NCBI RefSeq assembly: GCF_018449435.1
Contig: NZ_JAHCMU010000022.1
Location: forward strand, 1 to 64,000
Source of the DNA: Flagellimonas sp. 389
GTDB taxonomy: Bacteria > Bacteroidota > Bacteroidia > Flavobacteriales > Flavobacteriaceae
DNA length: 64,000 bases
Direction of reading: 5' to 3'
Shown here: piece by piece, positions 34,096 through 43,026 of the stretch
Layout: each line of letters begins with the position of its first letter
How positions within the stretch are numbered: position 1 is the stretch's first letter
Translations under genes and position numbers: made by a program
Notes under the pieces: model-generated
Databases searched by the model: none
What the model was told of the DNA's origin: nothing
What the model saw: the letters and a program-made list of their open reading frames with translations, nothing else

Positions 34096-36201
34096 ATGAA
34101 TCCCAATTTTCTACAAACTCCTATTCCTTATTTAAAAGGTGTTGGCCCAAACAGGGCAGATACACTTGGGTCAGAATTGGACATACATACCTATTTGGAC
34201 CTTCTGCATCTGTTTCCGAATAGGTATTTGGATAAAACGAGCTACTATAAAATAAATCAGTTACAATCCAGTGGAGCCGATGTGCAGTTAATTGGTAAAA
34301 TCGTTCATATAAAAACTGTAGAACAAAAACGTGGAAAACGTTTAGTCGCCAGTTTTATTGATGAAACCGGACAAATGGAGCTCGTTTGGTTTCGTGGGCA
34401 TAAATGGATCAGGGAGAATCTGAAACTTAATGAACCCTATGTAGTTTTTGGGCGAACCACAAAATATGGAAGTACCTTTTCTATGCCACATCCAGAAATG
34501 GAGCTATTATCCGAGCATGAGAAAAATCTAAAAGTTGCCATGCAACCCATTTATCCCTCAACCGAAAAGTTAAGCGCAAAAGGTATCACGAACCGTGTAA
34601 TTGGTAAAATGATGCAGCAGTTATTCCTGGAATCTGGGGGAAAGTTTCCAGAGTCACTTTCATCGGAAATACGTGACGAATTAAAATTAGTTTCAAAAAG
34701 TCAGGCACTCTTTAATATTCATTTCCCAAAAAGTCAAGAGTTGTTGGCAAAAGCACAGTTTCGATTAAAGTTTGAAGAGCTTTTTTATGTACAACTGCAA
34801 CTTATTTCCAAAAAACTCATCAGAAAACATAAAATAAAGGGATTACCTTTTGAAACTGTTGGAGAGCATTTCAATACTTTTTTCACAGAACACCTCCCAT
34901 TTGAGCTTACCAATGCGCAAAAAAGAGTCATTAAAGAGATTAGAAGCGACATGGGCAGTAATGCCCAGATGAATCGTTTATTACAAGGTGATGTAGGATC
35001 AGGTAAGACCATCGTTGCGCTAATGTGTATGTTATTGGCCATAGATAATGGTTTCCAGTCCTGCTTGATGGCTCCAACCGAAATTTTAGCAAACCAACAT
35101 TACAATGGTCTAAAAGACTTATTAGGGGGAATGAATGTGAATATTTCTCTATTGACCGGTTCCACCAAAAAATCCGAGCGCACTGTAATCCATGAGCAAT
35201 TGGAAAATGGAGAACTGCATATTTTGGTAGGTACCCATGCCGTTTTAGAGGATAAGGTCCAATTTCATAACCTTGGGTTGGCCGTTATCGATGAACAACA
35301 TCGATTTGGCGTGGCACAACGTTCCAAGTTATGGCATAAAAATGAAATCCCACCGCACATTCTGGTCATGACCGCTACCCCAATACCGAGAACATTGGCA
35401 ATGAGTCTGTACGGGGATCTGGATATTTCAATTATCGATGAACTTCCACCGGGACGTAAACCTATCAAAACAGTGCATAGGTTCGATAATAACAGGCTTA
35501 AGGTCTTTCAATTTATAAAAGATGAAATTAAAAAAGGAAGGCAAATCTATATCGTATATCCCTTGATTCAAGAATCCGAAGCATTGGATTATAAGGATTT
35601 GATGGACGGTTATGAAAGTATTGAGAGAGACTTCCCCCCTACTGAGTATCAGATATCCATAGTTCATGGCAAAATGAAGTCAAAGGATAAAGATTACGAA
35701 ATGGAACGCTTTGTAAAAGGTGAAACCCAAATTATGGTAGCAACAACGGTCATCGAAGTTGGCGTTAACGTTCCCAATGCATCTGTAATGATTATTGAAA
35801 GTGCGGAACGTTTTGGATTATCACAATTACATCAGTTACGTGGACGTGTGGGTCGAGGCGCCGAGCAAAGTTTTTGTATTTTAATGACGGGCAACAAGCT
35901 TTCGGAAGATTCCAAAACACGATTACAGACCATGGTGCGCACCAATGATGGTTTTGATATTGCCGAAGTTGATTTAAAACTGCGCGGCCCTGGTGATTTG
36001 ATGGGTACGCAACAAAGTGGTCTTCTGAACTTAAAAATTGCGGACATTGTTAAGGACAACCAAATCTTAAAGGCTGCCCGATATCATGCCATTCAGCTTT
36101 TAAAAGACGATCCAAATCTGAAAAAAGAAGAAAATCAAATGATTTTAAAAGCATATACCAAAATGACGAAGCAATCGTCAATTTGGAACTACATAAGTTA
36201 A
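34096..36201 (+). CDS. recG: ATP-dependent DNA helicase RecG
   Basis: A 701-residue RecG, which remodels stalled forks and Holliday junctions. The wedge/OB domain occupies roughly residues 60-180. Helicase motifs are Walker A QGDVGSGKTIVALM (about 297), DEQHRFGVAQRSKLW (DEQH box near 400), VMTATPIPRTLAM and the C-terminal ATTVIEVGVNVPNASVM with QLRGRVGRG. Length is normal. It is divergent from the M1 gene with 46 bp between starts. A hairpin follows the stop. Confidence 0.96.
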   Translation: MNPNFLQTPIPYLKGVGPNRADTLGSELDIHTYLDLLHLFPNRYLDKTSYYKINQLQSSGADVQLIGKIVHIKTVEQKRGKRLVASFIDETGQMELVWFRGHKWIRENLKLNEPYVVFGRTTKYGSTFSMPHPEMELLSEHEKNLKVAMQPIYPSTEKLSAKGITNRVIGKMMQQLFLESGGKFPESLSSEIRDELKLVSKSQALFNIHFPKSQELLAKAQFRLKFEELFYVQLQLISKKLIRKHKIKGLPFETVGEHFNTFFTEHLPFELTNAQKRVIKEIRSDMGSNAQMNRLLQGDVGSGKTIVALMCMLLAIDNGFQSCLMAPTEILANQHYNGLKDLLGGMNVNISLLTGSTKKSERTVIHEQLENGELHILVGTHAVLEDKVQFHNLGLAVIDEQHRFGVAQRSKLWHKNEIPPHILVMTATPIPRTLAMSLYGDLDISIIDELPPGRKPIKTVHRFDNNRLKVFQFIKDEIKKGRQIYIVYPLIQESEALDYKDLMDGYESIERDFPPTEYQISIVHGKMKSKDKDYEMERFVKGETQIMVATTVIEVGVNVPNASVMIIESAERFGLSQLHQLRGRVGRGAEQSFCILMTGNKLSEDSKTRLQTMVRTNDGFDIAEVDLKLRGPGDLMGTQQSGLLNLKIADIVKDNQILKAARYHAIQLLKDDPNLKKEENQMILKAYTKMTKQSSIWNYIS

Positions 36202-36202
36202 A

Positions 36203-36225
36203 ATGCCCAGTAAAAAACTGGGCAT
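36203..36225 (-). terminator. Hairpin between recG and the DUF2911 gene
   Basis: ATGCCCAG (36203-36210), a 7-base loop, and CTGGGCAT (36218-36225) form a perfect 8-bp stem between convergent genes. The plus strand lacks a T-run after it; the minus strand has TTTTAAC, so it fits better as terminator for the DUF2911 gene. Confidence 0.6.
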
Positions 36226-36255
36226 CTTCGCTAATTAAACTTACTAACAAAAAGT

Positions 36256-37368
36256 TTAATTGATTGTTTCACCATTTTCAGCTTTTACAATATTTGCTGT
36301 CACACGGTCTTTATTTGCCTGTGCCGGGGCATTGTCTAGTGCAATTTTTAGATGTTTTAAAGTGGCCTTGTTGTCACCCATCGCAGAATAAGCTCTTGCC
36401 AATCCATAATGTACCGGCCAAGTACCCTTGTGGTTTTTCTCATTCCATTTGAACACCTCCAAAGCAGCGTCAAGTTGCCCCTGCCCAATGAGCTGCCTAC
36501 CATATCCGTGAACCTGAAAGACCGTGCCCAATGGCATTGCCTCTTCCATTAGTAACTTGGCTTCAGTTGTTTTCCCCTGCTTGGCCAAAATCTGGGACTT
36601 TATATTCAGGTTATTGAATGTTTTCTGACTAAAAAACTGTCCAGCGATGGCCGCATCCACCCAAGCCATCGCCTCGTCCAAGTTACCGTCATTATTTAGG
36701 GCAAAATTTGCAGCTTGTTCCCAACTTTGACGGCTAAATCCCGGAGAAGTTTGCAGTTGTTGGCGTATTTCAGTTAACACGTTATCCGTAACATTGACAG
36801 TAACTTTAAACGGTATTTGCTTTTTCTCCCAATTCAAGGAAACAATGGCCGATGTCGCATCCACTTCATTAAACATGTAGGTGAGTTGCTCTACGTGTGT
36901 TACTTCATTGGTCGTAACATCAATCCTAAGTACATCTTCTTCCGGTTTATAAAAGTAACTCCCCCACGCTTTATGATTCTTTGAAAAGATAATGGTCGCT
37001 GAGTCATCTTCATTAACTATCATGTGCAAACCATACTTTCCAGCTGGTAAACTTTCACCGCCAATAAGAAGGTCATGGGAAGTCTTGAATATAGTATTTT
37101 CATTTGCTCCCGCTCTCCATGGAGATTCCGTTGCCGTACCAAATCCTAAATTGTTCATCCCATATGGAACTAGACTGCCCCATATTTCCCGATCATTAAC
37201 GCTAGGTCTCGAATACACTATTGTAACATCGGTGTTCCCAATTCGTTGCGAAATTTTGGCCATTTGACTGCCCCTAGGCAAAAAATCTAGTTGTGCATAC
37301 GTACTACTGGGAATAAGGAATACCGTAATAAGAACTGTGGCTAAAAAAGCCATGTAATTTTTTTTCAT
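36256..37368 (-). CDS. Secreted DUF2911 protein with C-terminal TPR repeats
   Basis: A 370-residue protein with a signal peptide (MAFLATVLITVFLIPSSTYAQ). Residues about 30-195 form the DUF2911 domain: ISQRIGNTDVTIVYSRPSV, WRAGANENTIFKTSHDLLI and LPAGKYGLHMIV, as in many Bacteroidota proteins. Residues about 225-350 carry TPR-like helices (NNDGNLDEAMAWVDAAIAG, GQLDAALEVFKWNEKN). The function of DUF2911 is not known. The gene has a long gap upstream (37369-37788). Confidence 0.9.
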   Translation of the reverse strand: MKKNYMAFLATVLITVFLIPSSTYAQLDFLPRGSQMAKISQRIGNTDVTIVYSRPSVNDREIWGSLVPYGMNNLGFGTATESPWRAGANENTIFKTSHDLLIGGESLPAGKYGLHMIVNEDDSATIIFSKNHKAWGSYFYKPEEDVLRIDVTTNEVTHVEQLTYMFNEVDATSAIVSLNWEKKQIPFKVTVNVTDNVLTEIRQQLQTSPGFSRQSWEQAANFALNNDGNLDEAMAWVDAAIAGQFFSQKTFNNLNIKSQILAKQGKTTEAKLLMEEAMPLGTVFQVHGYGRQLIGQGQLDAALEVFKWNEKNHKGTWPVHYGLARAYSAMGDNKATLKHLKIALDNAPAQANKDRVTANIVKAENGETIN

Positions 37369-37788
37369 GTGTTTGTTTTTGATTTATTGATGAATAAACT
37401 TCTAGGTTGTTGTGCTAAAGTATAAAGCTCATGGTTTCCTTTACGTTACAACAATGTTAAAATGAAATGAAACTTGTTAAAATTCAGATAGTTACAATTA
37501 ATCCATTCTAAATCAGATTACAAACGATCAATGGATAGTGAAATAGAAAGTAAACCCTTATCGGGCTTTCCTTTCTTATTCAAAATACAATGGTTTTTGA
37601 TGATTTTAAAGGACTTAAAACTAGATGGTGCCGTAATAAAATCTTCTATTAACATGGATAGAAAGCATTCAAATCCATTTACAAAATCTTGTAAAAGACG
37701 TATTGGACATCGTAATTTTCTAAACAAAACGCACCTCTTTTTTTTTCCTTAATTTATTTTTAACAGCTTATAAATTATTGAAATTATC
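37369..37788. other. 420-bp intergenic region between DUF2911 and leuC
   Basis: This gap separates the divergent DUF2911 and leuC genes and should carry both promoters. A T-run (about 37738-37746) precedes leuC, but I find no stable hairpin before it and no leader peptide rich in Leu codons, unlike the ilvD leader. Two overlapping frames (37518-37727 minus, 37531-37752 plus) have no family features. Confidence 0.4.
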
Positions 37789-39198
37789 ATGAGTAAAACA
37801 CTATTTGATAAAGTCTGGGATTCACATGTGGTAAAGCATATTGAAAAGGGTCCTGACGTTCTATTTATAGACAGGCACTTGGTACATGAGGTTACCAGTC
37901 CAGTAGCGTTTTTAGGGTTGAAGAATAGGAATATTAAGGTAATGTATCCAGAACACACCTTTGCCACAGCCGATCACAACACTCCGACCAGAAATCAACA
38001 TTTACCGGTAAAGGATAAACTCTCTGCAAATCAGCTAAAAGCTTTGGAAGAAAATTCCAAGGCGCATAATATACCATATTGGGGTCTTGGGCATGAGAAA
38101 AATGGAATTGTCCATGTAATCGGACCAGAAAACGGGATTACACTCCCAGGTGCCACCATAGTATGCGGAGACTCTCATACCTCTACGCATGGAGCATTTG
38201 GCGCCATTGCTTTTGGTATTGGTACCAGTGAAGTTGAAATGGTACTTTCAACGCAATGTATTATGCAACCCAAGGCAAAAAGTATGCGAATAAACATCGA
38301 TGGGGACTTGAATATAGGTGTTACGCCAAAAGATGTTGCTCTATATATCATTTCAAAATTAACAACTTCTGGAGCAACTGGGTATTTTGTTGAATATTCT
38401 GGTAAAGTATTTAGGGATATGTCCATGGAAGGTAGGATGACGGTCTGTAATCTAAGCATAGAGATGGGAGCACGGGGCGGTATGATAGCACCAGATGAAA
38501 AAACCTTTGAGTACATAAAAGGACGAGAATATACACCAAAAGGAGCGGAATGGGATAAGGCAATGGCATATTGGAAAACACTATACTCCGATAAAGATGC
38601 CATTTTTGATAGTGAACTCTTCTTCAACGCTAGTGAAATAGAACCAATGATTACATATGGTACCAATCCAGGAATGGGTATCGGAATCAAGAATGGTATT
38701 CCACAAGCGGAAACTGTAGAAGGTGGAAACGCGACCTATAAAAAATCACTGGCCTACATGGCTTTTAATGAAGGGGAAGCTATGATCGGGAAACCTATCG
38801 ATTTTGTTTTCCTAGGAAGTTGCACTAACGGAAGAATAGAGGATTTTAGGGCTTTTGCCTCAATTGTAAAAGGCAGAAAAAAAGCTGATAATGTTACGGC
38901 ATGGCTCGTACCCGGATCACACCGTGTCGAAGAATCCATTCAAGAAGAAGGTATCCTGGATATACTACAAGAAGCTGGTTTTGAACTAAGGGAACCCGGT
39001 TGTTCTGCTTGTTTGGCAATGAACGATGACAAAATACCTGCTGGAAAATACGCCGTTAGTACCTCCAACAGAAATTTTGAGGGAAGGCAAGGACCAGGCT
39101 CTCGTACACTATTGGCCAGTCCTTTAGTAGCGGCGGCGGCGGCCATAACAGGAAAAGTTACCGATCCAAGGGAGTTAATGCAAGTTGAGGCAGTCTAA
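37789..39198 (+). CDS. leuC: 3-isopropylmalate dehydratase large subunit
   Basis: A 469-residue LeuC, which with LeuD isomerises 2-isopropylmalate to 3-isopropylmalate. The iron-sulfur ligands are visible in [13 protein letters not shown] and [11 protein letters not shown]; the substrate motif is [20 protein letters not shown] near residue 125. It leads a plus-strand leucine block leuC-leuD-leuA/cimA-leuB with short gaps. Its final bases enter the degenerate heptamer array 39191-39225. Confidence 0.97.
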   Translation: MSKTLFDKVWDSHVVKHIEKGPDVLFIDRHLVHEVTSPVAFLGLKNRNIKVMYPEHTFATADHNTPTRNQHLPVKDKLSANQLKALEENSKAHNIPYWGLGHEKNGIVHVIGPENGITLPGATIVCGDSHTSTHGAFGAIAFGIGTSEVEMVLSTQCIMQPKAKSMRINIDGDLNIGVTPKDVALYIISKLTTSGATGYFVEYSGKVFRDMSMEGRMTVCNLSIEMGARGGMIAPDEKTFEYIKGREYTPKGAEWDKAMAYWKTLYSDKDAIFDSELFFNASEIEPMITYGTNPGMGIGIKNGIPQAETVEGGNATYKKSLAYMAFNEGEAMIGKPIDFVFLGSCTNGRIEDFRAFASIVKGRKKADNVTAWLVPGSHRVEESIQEEGILDILQEAGFELREPGCSACLAMNDDKIPAGKYAVSTSNRNFEGRQGPGSRTLLASPLVAAAAAITGKVTDPRELMQVEAV

Positions 39199-39225
39199 CT
39201 TCTAAAATCTAATTTCTAGAATCTA
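39191..39225. repeat. Degenerate heptamer array between leuC and leuD
   Basis: Five 7-bp units in register, CAGTCTA, ACTTCTA, AAATCTA, ATTTCTA, GAATCTA, share the pattern NNNTCTA and fill the whole leuC-leuD spacer, starting in the last leuC codons. Confidence 0.6.
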
Positions 39226-39230
39226 TACAA

Positions 39231-39827
39231 ATGGCATACGATAAATTCAATATACTTAAAAGTTCTGCTGTACCACTTCCTATCGAAAATGTGGACACAG
39301 ATCAAATCATACCCGCACGGTTTTTAAAAGCAACCGAACGTAAGGGATTTGGGGATAATCTCTTTAGGGATTGGCGCTATAACCAGGATGATACACCAAA
39401 AGAGCAATTTGTGCTGAACAACCCTATTTACAAAGGCAAAATCTTGGTAGGTGGTAAAAATTTTGGTTCAGGTTCTTCAAGGGAACATGCAGCTTGGGCC
39501 GTTTACGATTATGGATTTCGATGCGTCATATCAAGCTTTTTTGCTGATATCTTCAGAAATAATTGTTTGAATGTGGGAGTCCTTCCAGTGCAGGTTAGTC
39601 CAGAATTCTTGGATAGCATATTTAAAGCCATTGAAAAAAAACCAAATACAGAATTGGAAGTTGACCTATCGCTTCAGAAAATTACTATTGTAGATACCGA
39701 GGAAAACGAAAACTTCGTTATCAACGCATACAAAAAAGAAAATATGCTCAATGGTTTTGATGATATCGACTATCTGTTGAACATTAAAAAAGATATTGAA
39801 GCATTTGCGGCAAATACACCACTTTAA
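39231..39827 (+). CDS. leuD: 3-isopropylmalate dehydratase small subunit
   Basis: A 198-residue LeuD, the swivel domain partner of Leu[21 protein letters not shown] (residues 20-39) and the active-site loop [18 protein letters not shown] (about 75-92) are diagnostic. It is followed after 31 bases by the 2-isopropylmalate synthase-like gene. Confidence 0.96.
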   Translation: MAYDKFNILKSSAVPLPIENVDTDQIIPARFLKATERKGFGDNLFRDWRYNQDDTPKEQFVLNNPIYKGKILVGGKNFGSGSSREHAAWAVYDYGFRCVISSFFADIFRNNCLNVGVLPVQVSPEFLDSIFKAIEKKPNTELEVDLSLQKITIVDTEENENFVINAYKKENMLNGFDDIDYLLNIKKDIEAFAANTPL

Positions 39828-39858
39828 AAGTGTCCTAAACTAGCTATTCAATCCAAAA

Positions 39859-41376
39859 ATGCACAAACGGACAGTTGAAATAATGGATACCACCCTTAGG
39901 GACGGTGAACAGACCTCTGGAGTATCTTTTTCTTCTTCGGAAAAACTCACACTTGCCAAACTTTTGTTGGAAGAACTACAAGTCGACCGTATAGAAGTTG
40001 CCTCTGCCAGAGTATCTGAAGGGGAGTTCAATGCCGTAAAAAGTATTACGAAATGGGCAGAATTGGAAGGTTTACTTTCTAAGGTTGAAGTGTTGACCTT
40101 CGTGGATAAGGGGGTTTCCCTTGATTGGATGGTACAGTCGGGTGCCAAAGTCCAAAATCTGTTGACAAAAGGTTCCTTGAACCATCTTACCCATCAACTA
40201 AAGAAAACGCCTGAACAACATTTTAAGGACATTGAAGAAGTACTATCCAAAGCAAAGGCTTTAGGTATTACAACCAACGTGTATTTGGAAGATTGGAGCA
40301 ATGGAATGCACAATTCTCCTGAATATGTATTTCAATTTTTGGATTTCCTAACCACACAACCGGTAAAACGTATTTTGCTCCCTGATACTCTAGGCATTCT
40401 AACCTATCAAGAAACAGCTGATTTTCTAAAACAGATCATAGTTAAATATCCCGATACCCATTTTGATTTCCATGGCCATAACGATTACGACTTAAGTGTT
40501 GCCAATGTCATGGAAGCACTCAAAGCAGGTTGCCATGGACTACACTTGACCGTTAACGGTATGGGAGAACGTGCAGGTAATGCGCCGCTCGCCAGCGTAA
40601 TTGCCGTAATCAATGATTTTGTTCCCGAAGTTTCTATTAGGGTAAAAGAATCTTCATTGTACAAAGTGAGCAAACTGGTTTCCGCGTTTACAGGTTTTGG
40701 AATACCCGACAACAAACCAATTGTTGGCGACAATGTTTTTACACAAACAGCTGGAATACATGCGGATGGAGATAGTAAAAAGAATCTTTACTTTAATGAT
40801 TTATTACCAGAACGTTTTGGCAGAAAACGTAAGTATGCCTTAGGAAAAACATCCGGAAAAGCGAACATACAGAAGAATCTTCAGGAACTTGGCCTAACGT
40901 TAAATGAAGAGGAGCTTAAAAAAGTAACCGAACGCATTATTGAGCTTGGCGACAAAAAGGAACGAGTCACCAAAGATGACCTTCCCTATATCATTTCCGA
41001 TGTTCTAAATAGCGGATTGTACAAACAAAGCGTATTTGTAAAATCCTATGTGCTGACCCACTCAAAAGGATTAAAGCCCTCCACTACCCTTTCCATAGAG
41101 ATTGATGGGAAATCGTATGAGGAAAATGCTCAGGGGGATGGACAATTCGATGCTTTTATCAATGCACTCCAAAAAGTGTATCAAAAAGAAAAAAGGGCTT
41201 TGCCAAAGCTTGTGGACTATGCAGTGCGGATTCCTCCTGGTAGTACATCAGATGCACTTTGCGAGACTATCATCACATGGCAAACCAAAGAAAATGAATT
41301 TATAACAAGAGGATTGGATTCGGACCAAACGGTTTCGGCCATAAAGGCCACCGAGAAAATGCTCAATTTGATTTAA
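39859..41376 (+). CDS. 2-isopropylmalate synthase / citramalate synthase-like enzyme
   Basis: A 505-residue Claisen-condensing enzyme of the LeuA/CimA/homocitrate synthase family. MDTTLRDGEQTSGVSFSSSE (residues 9-28) contains the metal ligand Asp and substrate Arg. The metal His pair is in FHGHNDYDLSVANV, then NGMGERAGNAPL, and the C-terminal LeuA-dimer regulatory domain spans roughly residues 385-505. Position inside leuCD-leuB argues for 2-isopropylmalate synthase, but the DGEQTSGV signature and length also suit citramalate synthase, which feeds isoleucine through the same LeuCDB steps. I leave the symbol open. Confidence 0.88.
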   Translation: MHKRTVEIMDTTLRDGEQTSGVSFSSSEKLTLAKLLLEELQVDRIEVASARVSEGEFNAVKSITKWAELEGLLSKVEVLTFVDKGVSLDWMVQSGAKVQNLLTKGSLNHLTHQLKKTPEQHFKDIEEVLSKAKALGITTNVYLEDWSNGMHNSPEYVFQFLDFLTTQPVKRILLPDTLGILTYQETADFLKQIIVKYPDTHFDFHGHNDYDLSVANVMEALKAGCHGLHLTVNGMGERAGNAPLASVIAVINDFVPEVSIRVKESSLYKVSKLVSAFTGFGIPDNKPIVGDNVFTQTAGIHADGDSKKNLYFNDLLPERFGRKRKYALGKTSGKANIQKNLQELGLTLNEEELKKVTERIIELGDKKERVTKDDLPYIISDVLNSGLYKQSVFVKSYVLTHSKGLKPSTTLSIEIDGKSYEENAQGDGQFDAFINALQKVYQKEKRALPKLVDYAVRIPPGSTSDALCETIITWQTKENEFITRGLDSDQTVSAIKATEKMLNLI

Positions 41377-41383
41377 GAAAATA

Positions 41384-41477
41384 GAAGTCAGACATCTGAT
41401 TTCTGAAAACCAACAACGCTCGTGCTGAGCGAAGTCGAAGCAAACAACGAACAACGAACAACGAACAACGAACAACG
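41384..41477. repeat. Composite heptamer array upstream of leuB
   Basis: In one 7-bp register run GAAGTCA, GACATCT, GATTTCT, GAAAACC and AACAACG (41384-41418). After a 24-bp insert (41419-41442) five perfect AACAACG units follow (41443-41477). The array fills the leuA-leuB gap and ends 7 bp before the leuB start codon. Confidence 0.85.
41419..41442. repeat. REP-like short element inside the heptamer array
   Basis: The 24-bp segment contains CTGAGCGAAGTCGAAGC, the core of a short dispersed sequence I associate with Bacteroidota genomes. It is flanked on both sides by AACAACG, as if inserted into, or used as a seam within, the tandem array. Confidence 0.5.
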
Positions 41478-41484
41478 AAATATA

Positions 41485-42540
41485 ATGAAACTAAACATAG
41501 CCCTTTTAGCAGGTGACGGAATAGGTCCGGAAGTAATTGAACAAGCCGTGAAAGTATCTAATGCAATCGCTTCAAAATTCAATCATGAAATCAACTGGAC
41601 ACCAGCATTAACAGGTGCTGCCGCTATTGATGCCGTTGGCGAGCCATATCCTGATGAAACCCATGCGATTTGCGAAGCAGCAGATGCCGTCTTGTTTGGT
41701 GCTATAGGACATCCAAGGTTTGATAATGACCCATCTGCAAAGGTAAGACCAGAACAAGGGTTGCTTAAAATGCGACAGAAATTGGAATTATTTGCCAATG
41801 TTCGTCCAACGTTTACATTTCCGTCCTTAATCGACAAGTCCCCTTTAAAACGTGAACGCATCGAGGGAACGGATTTAATTTTTCTTCGCGAGCTTACCGG
41901 TGGTATTTATTTTGGGGAAAGAGGCCGATTGAATGCTAACGAGACCGCATTCGACACGTGTACCTACCATAGAAACGAAGTAAAACGATTGGCAAAAAAA
42001 GGCTTTGAACTCGCTATGAAACGCTCTAAAAAGTTATGCTGCGTAGATAAAGCAAATGTTTTAGAAACTTCGCGATTATGGCGTGAAACCGTTCAAGCCA
42101 TGGAAAAAGATTATCCTGAGGTAGCGGTCTCCTATGAATTTGTTGATGCCGTCGCAATGCGACTCGTACAATGGCCCAATGCTTATGATGTATTGATTAC
42201 AGAAAATCTTTTTGGGGATATTTTGACCGATGAAGCTTCGGTAATCTCTGGGTCTATGGGATTAATGCCATCTGCTTCTGTTGGTGAAAAGGCAAAGTTG
42301 TATGAACCGATTCACGGCTCTTATCCACAAGCCGCCGGAAAAGATATTGCCAATCCGTTGGCAACAATTCTATCCGCAGCCATGATGTTCGAGGATTTTG
42401 ATTTGACCGATGAGGCAAAAGCTATTCGCGATGTTGTCAATAAATCATTGTCCGAAGGAATTGTTACAGAAGATTTAGCTGATGGTGGAAAAGCGTATAA
42501 AACCAGTGAAGTTGGGGATTGGTTGGCCGCCAATGTATAA
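41485..42540 (+). CDS. leuB: 3-isopropylmalate dehydrogenase
   Basis: A 351-residue NAD-dependent dehydrogenase acting after LeuCD. MKLNIALLAGDGIGPEVI is the canonical start. FLRELTGGIYFGERG, DKANVLETSRLWRE, VLITENLFGDILTDEAS and the nucleotide motif PIHGSYPQAAGKDIANPLA are all present. ATG 41485 is chosen because the frame upstream to GTG 41422 only translates the repeat array. A terminator follows at 42566. Confidence 0.96.
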   Translation: MKLNIALLAGDGIGPEVIEQAVKVSNAIASKFNHEINWTPALTGAAAIDAVGEPYPDETHAICEAADAVLFGAIGHPRFDNDPSAKVRPEQGLLKMRQKLELFANVRPTFTFPSLIDKSPLKRERIEGTDLIFLRELTGGIYFGERGRLNANETAFDTCTYHRNEVKRLAKKGFELAMKRSKKLCCVDKANVLETSRLWRETVQAMEKDYPEVAVSYEFVDAVAMRLVQWPNAYDVLITENLFGDILTDEASVISGSMGLMPSASVGEKAKLYEPIHGSYPQAAGKDIANPLATILSAAMMFEDFDLTDEAKAIRDVVNKSLSEGIVTEDLADGGKAYKTSEVGDWLAANV

Positions 42541-42565
42541 CCTACCCTTATACTGATCAATACCG

Positions 42566-42592
42566 AGCCTTGGAGTTTTCCAGGGCTTTTTT
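42566..42592 (+). terminator. leuB terminator
   Basis: AGCCTTGG (42566-42573), a 6-base loop, and CCAGGGCT (42580-42587) pair with one G-T wobble and are followed by a run of T. It closes the leuCD-leuA-leuB block. Confidence 0.85.
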
Positions 42593-42648
42593 ATTCTCAA
42601 TTCAAAATCCTATTTCATTGAACAGTTTGTTATATCTAACATCTGGAA

Positions 42649-42806
42649 CTCATCTTGAGTTTACAATATTCGCTGTAAATTCATCTTTTGCACCCATATT
42701 TCGTCTTTTTTTCGCCCCGTAGCCCTGCTATGCAGCTCAAAAAAGTCATCATCTGGGCACAAAATCTTGGATTTTCGCTTGAATTTGAAAACTCAAGACG
42801 AGTTCC
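42649..42806. repeat. Long imperfect inverted repeat (MITE-like or structured RNA)
   Basis: GGAACTCATCTTGAGTTT at 42649-42666 is matched in reverse complement at 42789-42806 (one mismatch). The similarity continues inward for about 55 bp with gaps and weakly to the centre near 42727, giving a hairpin of about 158 bp. Each outer end is itself a small palindrome (AACTC...GAGTT). No transposase or coding frame is inside. It could be a non-autonomous mobile element or a structured RNA. Confidence 0.6.
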
Positions 42807-42915
42807 TGATTTCACTTTCCACCCTTTATCCCAATAAACTAAGGTCAAGTTCAAATACAAGAATAGGTCCAACATCTATCACTAAATCCTTCAAATCTCA
42901 ATTCAAAAAGCTTAT

Positions 42916-42981
42916 CCGTCAATTCAAAACAGGCATTCGTCAATTGCCTCCCCGCTAAAAAACCTCCCCTTTCTATCTTTT
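42916..42981 (+). promoter_or_regulatory. LytTR-type direct-repeat operator plus -7 element
   Basis: CCGTCAATT (42916-42924) and TCGTCAATT (42937-42945) form a direct repeat with 21-bp period. TATCTTTT (42974-42981), a -7-like element, starts exactly 29 bp after the second repeat, and the start codon is at 43027. Same geometry as at 640 and 46514. Confidence 0.65.
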
Positions 42982-43026
42982 AAAAGATAATAACAAACCC
43001 TTATCCGGGGAATAAAACATATAATC

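Noticed and set aside
37518..37752. Two overlapping frames in the DUF2911-leuC gap
   Set aside because: Neither has recognisable domains, start signals or conserved composition; each is the shadow of the other.
37369..37788. A leucine leader peptide and attenuator for leuC, by analogy with ilvD
   Set aside because: No Leu-rich short frame and no stable hairpin before the T-run could be found.
41422..41484. GTG-started extension of leuB
   Set aside because: It translates only the REP-like element and heptamer repeats; the canonical LeuB start is at 41485.
42519..42875. Two short frames across the leuB terminator and inverted repeat
   Set aside because: They cross a terminator and the arms of the hairpin and carry no protein signal.
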